Source of the DNA: Acidimicrobiales bacterium | GTDB taxonomy: Bacteria > Actinomycetota > Acidimicrobiia > Acidimicrobiales > MedAcidi-G1 | DNA: 64,000 bases | Reading direction: 5' to 3' | NCBI GenBank assembly: GCA_029577135.1 | Contig: JARQPW010000002.1 | Coordinates: 47,768 to 111,767, forward strand | Shown here: positions 61,430 through 64,000 of the stretch, in pieces | Position numbering within the stretch: the stretch's first letter is position 1 | Layout: each line of letters opens with the position of its first letter | Program-made: the position numbers and the translations under genes | The notes under the pieces: generated by a model | The model's input: the letters and a program-made list of their open reading frames with translations, nothing else | The model's database searches: none | Told to the model about the DNA's origin: nothing

Positions 61430-62467
61430 ATGACGGCCGACGCTGGTGACAGCGCATCAACCGCCCCGATCGGGCTCCTGGTCAACCCGCGTGCAGGGAC
61501 CGACGTCCGGCGGGCAGTGGCCGCCGCCGGGAAGGTGACCCTGGAGGAGAAGGTCAACGTGGTCCGCCGTGTGGTCCTGGGGGCACGGGAGTCCGGGGCG
61601 ACGAGGTTCGTCGTGCACCACGACCCACATCGCATCGTGCGTCGTGCGACGGAGACGATCCGGGGCATCGACCTGGAATGGGTGGGTGGACCGTTGACGG
61701 GTACGGAGCAGGATTCGATCGACGCAGTGACCGCCATGCGGTCGGCGGGTTGTGCCGTCGTGGTCGTGCTTGGCGGTGACGGGACGAACCGGGCTGCCGC
61801 CATCGCCTGGCCGGACCTCGCCGTCGTCCCGCTCTCGACGGGCACCAACAACGCCTTCCCGGTGTTCGTCGAGGCCACCATCGCCGGGGCGGCCGCCGGG
61901 CACCTGGCCGTGGGCCGGGTGCCGCTCGAGGGTGTCGCGCCACCGGCGAAGGTCGTGCGCCTGCGACTCGAGGACGGGGCGGTCGGTGTGCGGGGCGATG
62001 CACCCGGGGAGTTGGCGCTCGTCGATGCGGTGGCGGTCGACGACCCGTTCGTCGGGTCGTACGAGCTGTTCGACCCGGCGACGCTGCGGACCGCCGTGTT
62101 GAGCCGTGCGGATCCGGCCGTGGTCGGATTCGTGGGCATCGGGGGCCTGCTCGACCCGGTGTCGCCCGACGACGACGGGGGCCTGCTCGTCCGCTTCGGC
62201 CCGGCCGCGACCTGTGGGCGGGTGGTGCGCGGGCCGACCGCCCCGGGGCACTACGACGACCTCGGTGTCGTCGAGGTCCGGCGACTGACGTTCGACGAGG
62301 AGGTGGTGTTCGAGGGCCCGGTGCTCCTCGCCTTCGACGGCGAGCGCAAGCGGCGCCTCCACGTCGGCGAACGGGCGATCGCCACGGTGCGTCGGGACGG
62401 TCCGCGCGTGGTCGACGTTCGTGCGGTGATGCGCAGGGTCGTCGACTCGGTTACGAACGGCGCCTAA
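61430..62467 (+). CDS. ATP-NAD/AcoX family kinase
   Basis: 345 residues. The diacylglycerol/NAD kinase-like core is visible: LLVNPRAGTD, VLGGDGTNRA, PLSTGTNNAFP. This is the AcoX branch, whose members lie near acetoin dehydrogenase genes but whose reaction remains unknown; no acetoin genes occur here. The ATG follows an 8-bp palindrome. Convergent with the HAD gene, the stops overlapping. Confidence 0.85.
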   Translation: MTADAGDSASTAPIGLLVNPRAGTDVRRAVAAAGKVTLEEKVNVVRRVVLGARESGATRFVVHHDPHRIVRRATETIRGIDLEWVGGPLTGTEQDSIDAVTAMRSAGCAVVVVLGGDGTNRAAAIAWPDLAVVPLSTGTNNAFPVFVEATIAGAAAGHLAVGRVPLEGVAPPAKVVRLRLEDGAVGVRGDAPGELALVDAVAVDDPFVGSYELFDPATLRTAVLSRADPAVVGFVGIGGLLDPVSPDDDGGLLVRFGPAATCGRVVRGPTAPGHYDDLGVVEVRRLTFDEEVVFEGPVLLAFDGERKRRLHVGERAIATVRRDGPRVVDVRAVMRRVVDSVTNGA

Positions 62468-63174
62468 CCCGGGCCCCGCCAGCCTGCGAGGAGAGCCGGG
62501 AGTTCACCGAAGTTTCCGAGGACGGGGAACTCGTGTCCGTCGCTGTCGGAGTCGGTAGCGGTCTCGAGAGCCCAGGTGAGGTCGTGCGGGATGTGGACGG
62601 CCCGGCCCCCGGCTTCGAGGACCGGCAGCACGTCGGACGGGACCGAGTTGCCGACCATCACGAACCCGGTCGGATCGACGCCGTGTCGACCGAGGACGTC
62701 CCGGTAGGTGGAGGTGTCCTTCTCGGCGACGACCTCGATCCGCCAGAAGTGGTCGGCCAGCCCGCTGCCGTCCACCTTGCGGCGCTGGTCGGTGAGGTCG
62801 CCCTTGGTGATGAGCAGCAGCCGGTGGGTGTCGGCGAGCGTTCCGATCGTCTCGGCGACGTCCGGGAGGAGGGTTACGGGTGCCTCGAGCATCTGTCGGC
62901 CCCACTCCAGGACCCGTGAGATCGGTTCGGCGCCGACCGCCCCGTCGGAGAGCGAGATGGCGGTTTCGACCATCGACAGCACGAAGCCCTTCACTCCGTA
63001 GCCGGTGATCGGCACGTTCGCCCGTTCGGTGTCGAGCAGGGCCGCTTCGGTGGTGGAGCCGTCGGCCCAGGGCGCCATGAGTTCGACGAACCGCCGTTCG
63101 GTCTCGCGGAAGTGGACCTCGTTCTCCCAGAGGGTGTCGTCGGCGTCGAGCCCGAGTACGGGGCGGTCGTCCAT
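62464..63174 (-). CDS. HAD-superfamily hydrolase
   Basis: A 236-residue HAD protein with intact motif I LDADDTLWEN, motif II LLITKGD, motif III Lys in DQRRK or EKDTSTY, and motif IV MVGNSVPSDV. Cap domain at residues about 20-90. Probably a phosphatase for small metabolites. Contrast with the window's first gene, whose HAD motif I is lost. Start ATG at 63174. Confidence 0.88.
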   Translation of the reverse strand: MDDRPVLGLDADDTLWENEVHFRETERRFVELMAPWADGSTTEAALLDTERANVPITGYGVKGFVLSMVETAISLSDGAVGAEPISRVLEWGRQMLEAPVTLLPDVAETIGTLADTHRLLLITKGDLTDQRRKVDGSGLADHFWRIEVVAEKDTSTYRDVLGRHGVDPTGFVMVGNSVPSDVLPVLEAGGRAVHIPHDLTWALETATDSDSDGHEFPVLGNFGELPALLAGWRGPG

Positions 63175-63264
63175 CCGGGCGAGCCTAGGTGGCAAGCGTG
63201 GTCGAGGGCGGGGGCTGGCGGGTGTCCCCGATGCGTCCACACGACCGAACTACCTTTTCCAGCC

Positions 63265-63795
63265 ATGCGCACCTACTGCATGCGGTCGGCGTGCCGTGGT
63301 CATGCCGTGGTGCTCGTGATGATCAACGTTGCCGAGAGTTCGTTCACGGTGCGCAATCTCGCCGAGGTCGACGGGCCGGGACGGGTGGTGCTCTGCGACA
63401 AGCACCTCGACCGCCTGAGCGCCCCGATCGGCTGGTCGTTGCTCGACGAACGAACGGGAGGGGACGTGATCGCGTTCCCCGGGCCGGGCACTCCGGTTCC
63501 GCGGTCGACGGTGGCCGACCTGATCGAGGCTCCGACCCCACGGCCGGTCGTCGCCGCCATGCACCCCCTGGCGGTGGCGCGCAAGGAGCGTGCGGCACGG
63601 GAGGCGTCCGAGTCCGAGCCGGCTCCCGAACCGGAACTCGCCCGGGCGGCCCTCGGCGTCGACCGACACCCGGCCGGGATCTTCGGGAGAACGCCGTCGG
63701 GCTCGGTGGGCCCCGTCGAAGACCTCGACGACTTCGAGGGGTTCGTCGAGGAGCCGCTGCCACTCGACCCTTTCGACGCGGACCCCTCGGCCTGA
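63265..63795 (+). CDS. DUF3499 family protein
   Basis: 176 residues. The N-terminal MRTYCMRSACRGHAVV with its Cys pair, plus VVLCDKHLDRLSAPIGWSL with Cys and His, form a presumed zinc site that defines DUF3499, which is restricted to actinobacteria. The C-terminal 90 residues are acidic and disordered. Unknown function. ATG at 63265. Confidence 0.82.
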   Translation: MRTYCMRSACRGHAVVLVMINVAESSFTVRNLAEVDGPGRVVLCDKHLDRLSAPIGWSLLDERTGGDVIAFPGPGTPVPRSTVADLIEAPTPRPVVAAMHPLAVARKERAAREASESEPAPEPELARAALGVDRHPAGIFGRTPSGSVGPVEDLDDFEGFVEEPLPLDPFDADPSA

Positions 63796-63856
63796 GGGTC
63801 CACTGCGCAGGGGTGCCCGACCGGCGTCGCCCTGAGGGTCTGTCTGCGGAGCCGAC

Positions 63857-64000
63857 ATGAGCCGTTGGATCGTGCCGCTCGTCGGCCTCGCCGTGTTCGT
63901 CGCTGTGCTGTTGGCGCTGATGGTCCGTGCCGACCAGACCTCGCATCAGGTGCTCGACGACGCCGACCGCGAACTCCTCGCCTCGGCCACGACGACGACC
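63857..64000 (+). CDS. Membrane or secreted protein, N-terminal part (3' partial)
   Basis: 48 codons to the window edge. One hydrophobic segment (IVPLVGLAVFVAVLLALMV, residues 5-23) after a short Met-Ser-Arg-Trp start, then the chain runs into a Thr-rich stretch. No lipobox. It lies 61 bp after the DUF3499 gene, where actinobacteria often carry secreted glycan-related proteins. Cut at the window end. Confidence 0.6.
   Translation, partial: MSRWIVPLVGLAVFVAVLLALMVRADQTSHQVLDDADRELLASATTTT

Overview
The window is GC-rich, gene-dense chromosomal DNA. No gap between genes exceeds about 300 bases, and I see no phage, transposon, plasmid or CRISPR signature. Several families point to an actinobacterium: HemQ, a GlxR/Rv3676-type Crp, a DUF3263 protein, a DUF3499 protein, a CysO-type sulfur carrier, a deazaflavin-type DUF385 protein and an LytR_C protein. 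The abundance of acyl-CoA, CoA-transferase and Ltp-type thiolase genes suggests Acidimicrobiia or a relative. That class-level placement is inference; no rRNA or ribosomal protein gene is present to prove it.

Layout. 1-16.5 kb is mostly forward housekeeping: a membrane protein carrying a degenerate HAD domain, radA, a dienelactone hydrolase, a reverse-strand crp, ispD-ispF-rlmB, a reverse tRNA-Thr(UGU), DUF3263 and LytR_C proteins, glycerate kinase, cysO, groL behind a perfect CIRCE operator, fdhD, hemQ, larE, glnD and a Nudix hydrolase. 16.5-19.6 kb holds a PAC2 protein, an acetyltransferase, a hypothetical and an acyl-ACP desaturase. 19.6-27.0 kb is a (deoxy)nucleoside catabolism island of two convergent operons: cdd-deoA forward, and punA-phosphomutase-deoC-aldehyde dehydrogenase-truncated aldehyde dehydrogenase reverse.

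27-30.5 kb holds small oxidoreductase and SnoaL-like genes and a large lipoprotein with a poly-Thr linker and an esterase-like domain. 30.5-38.9 kb is an acyl-CoA catabolic block: a PhyH-type dioxygenase, a tandem class III CoA-transferase, a three-domain protein that looks like a ChsH2-ChsH1 fusion, and an Ltp2-like thiolase/aldolase. On the reverse strand follow an amidohydrolase, an acetoacetate-decarboxylase-like protein and a MarR regulator. 39.0-42.0 kb is an isobutyryl-CoA-mutase-like operon (large subunit, B12 subunit, MeaB-type GTPase) behind an 18-bp palindrome that is probably the MarR operator.

42-47.6 kb holds a GtrA protein, methyltransferases, a GT4 glycosyltransferase and an alpha/alpha-toroid protein, plus dtd. 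47.6-53.2 kb holds an Lnt homologue with Ser at the catalytic Cys position, a nucleotide cyclase domain protein, hemY and hemE, and a patatin. 53.4-59.0 kb holds a HelD-like helicase and a MacB-type ABC exporter pair. 59-64 kb holds an acetyltransferase, a zinc-ribbon protein, cyclophilin, 3-hydroxyacyl-CoA dehydrogenase, an AcoX-type kinase, a HAD phosphatase, a DUF3499 protein and a membrane protein cut by the window end.

The most interesting material is the acyl-CoA block at 30.5-42 kb. It combines an apparent single-chain steroid-type hydratase and aldolase-activating protein with its Ltp2 partner, an asymmetric fused CoA-transferase, and a MarR-linked B12 carbon-skeleton mutase.
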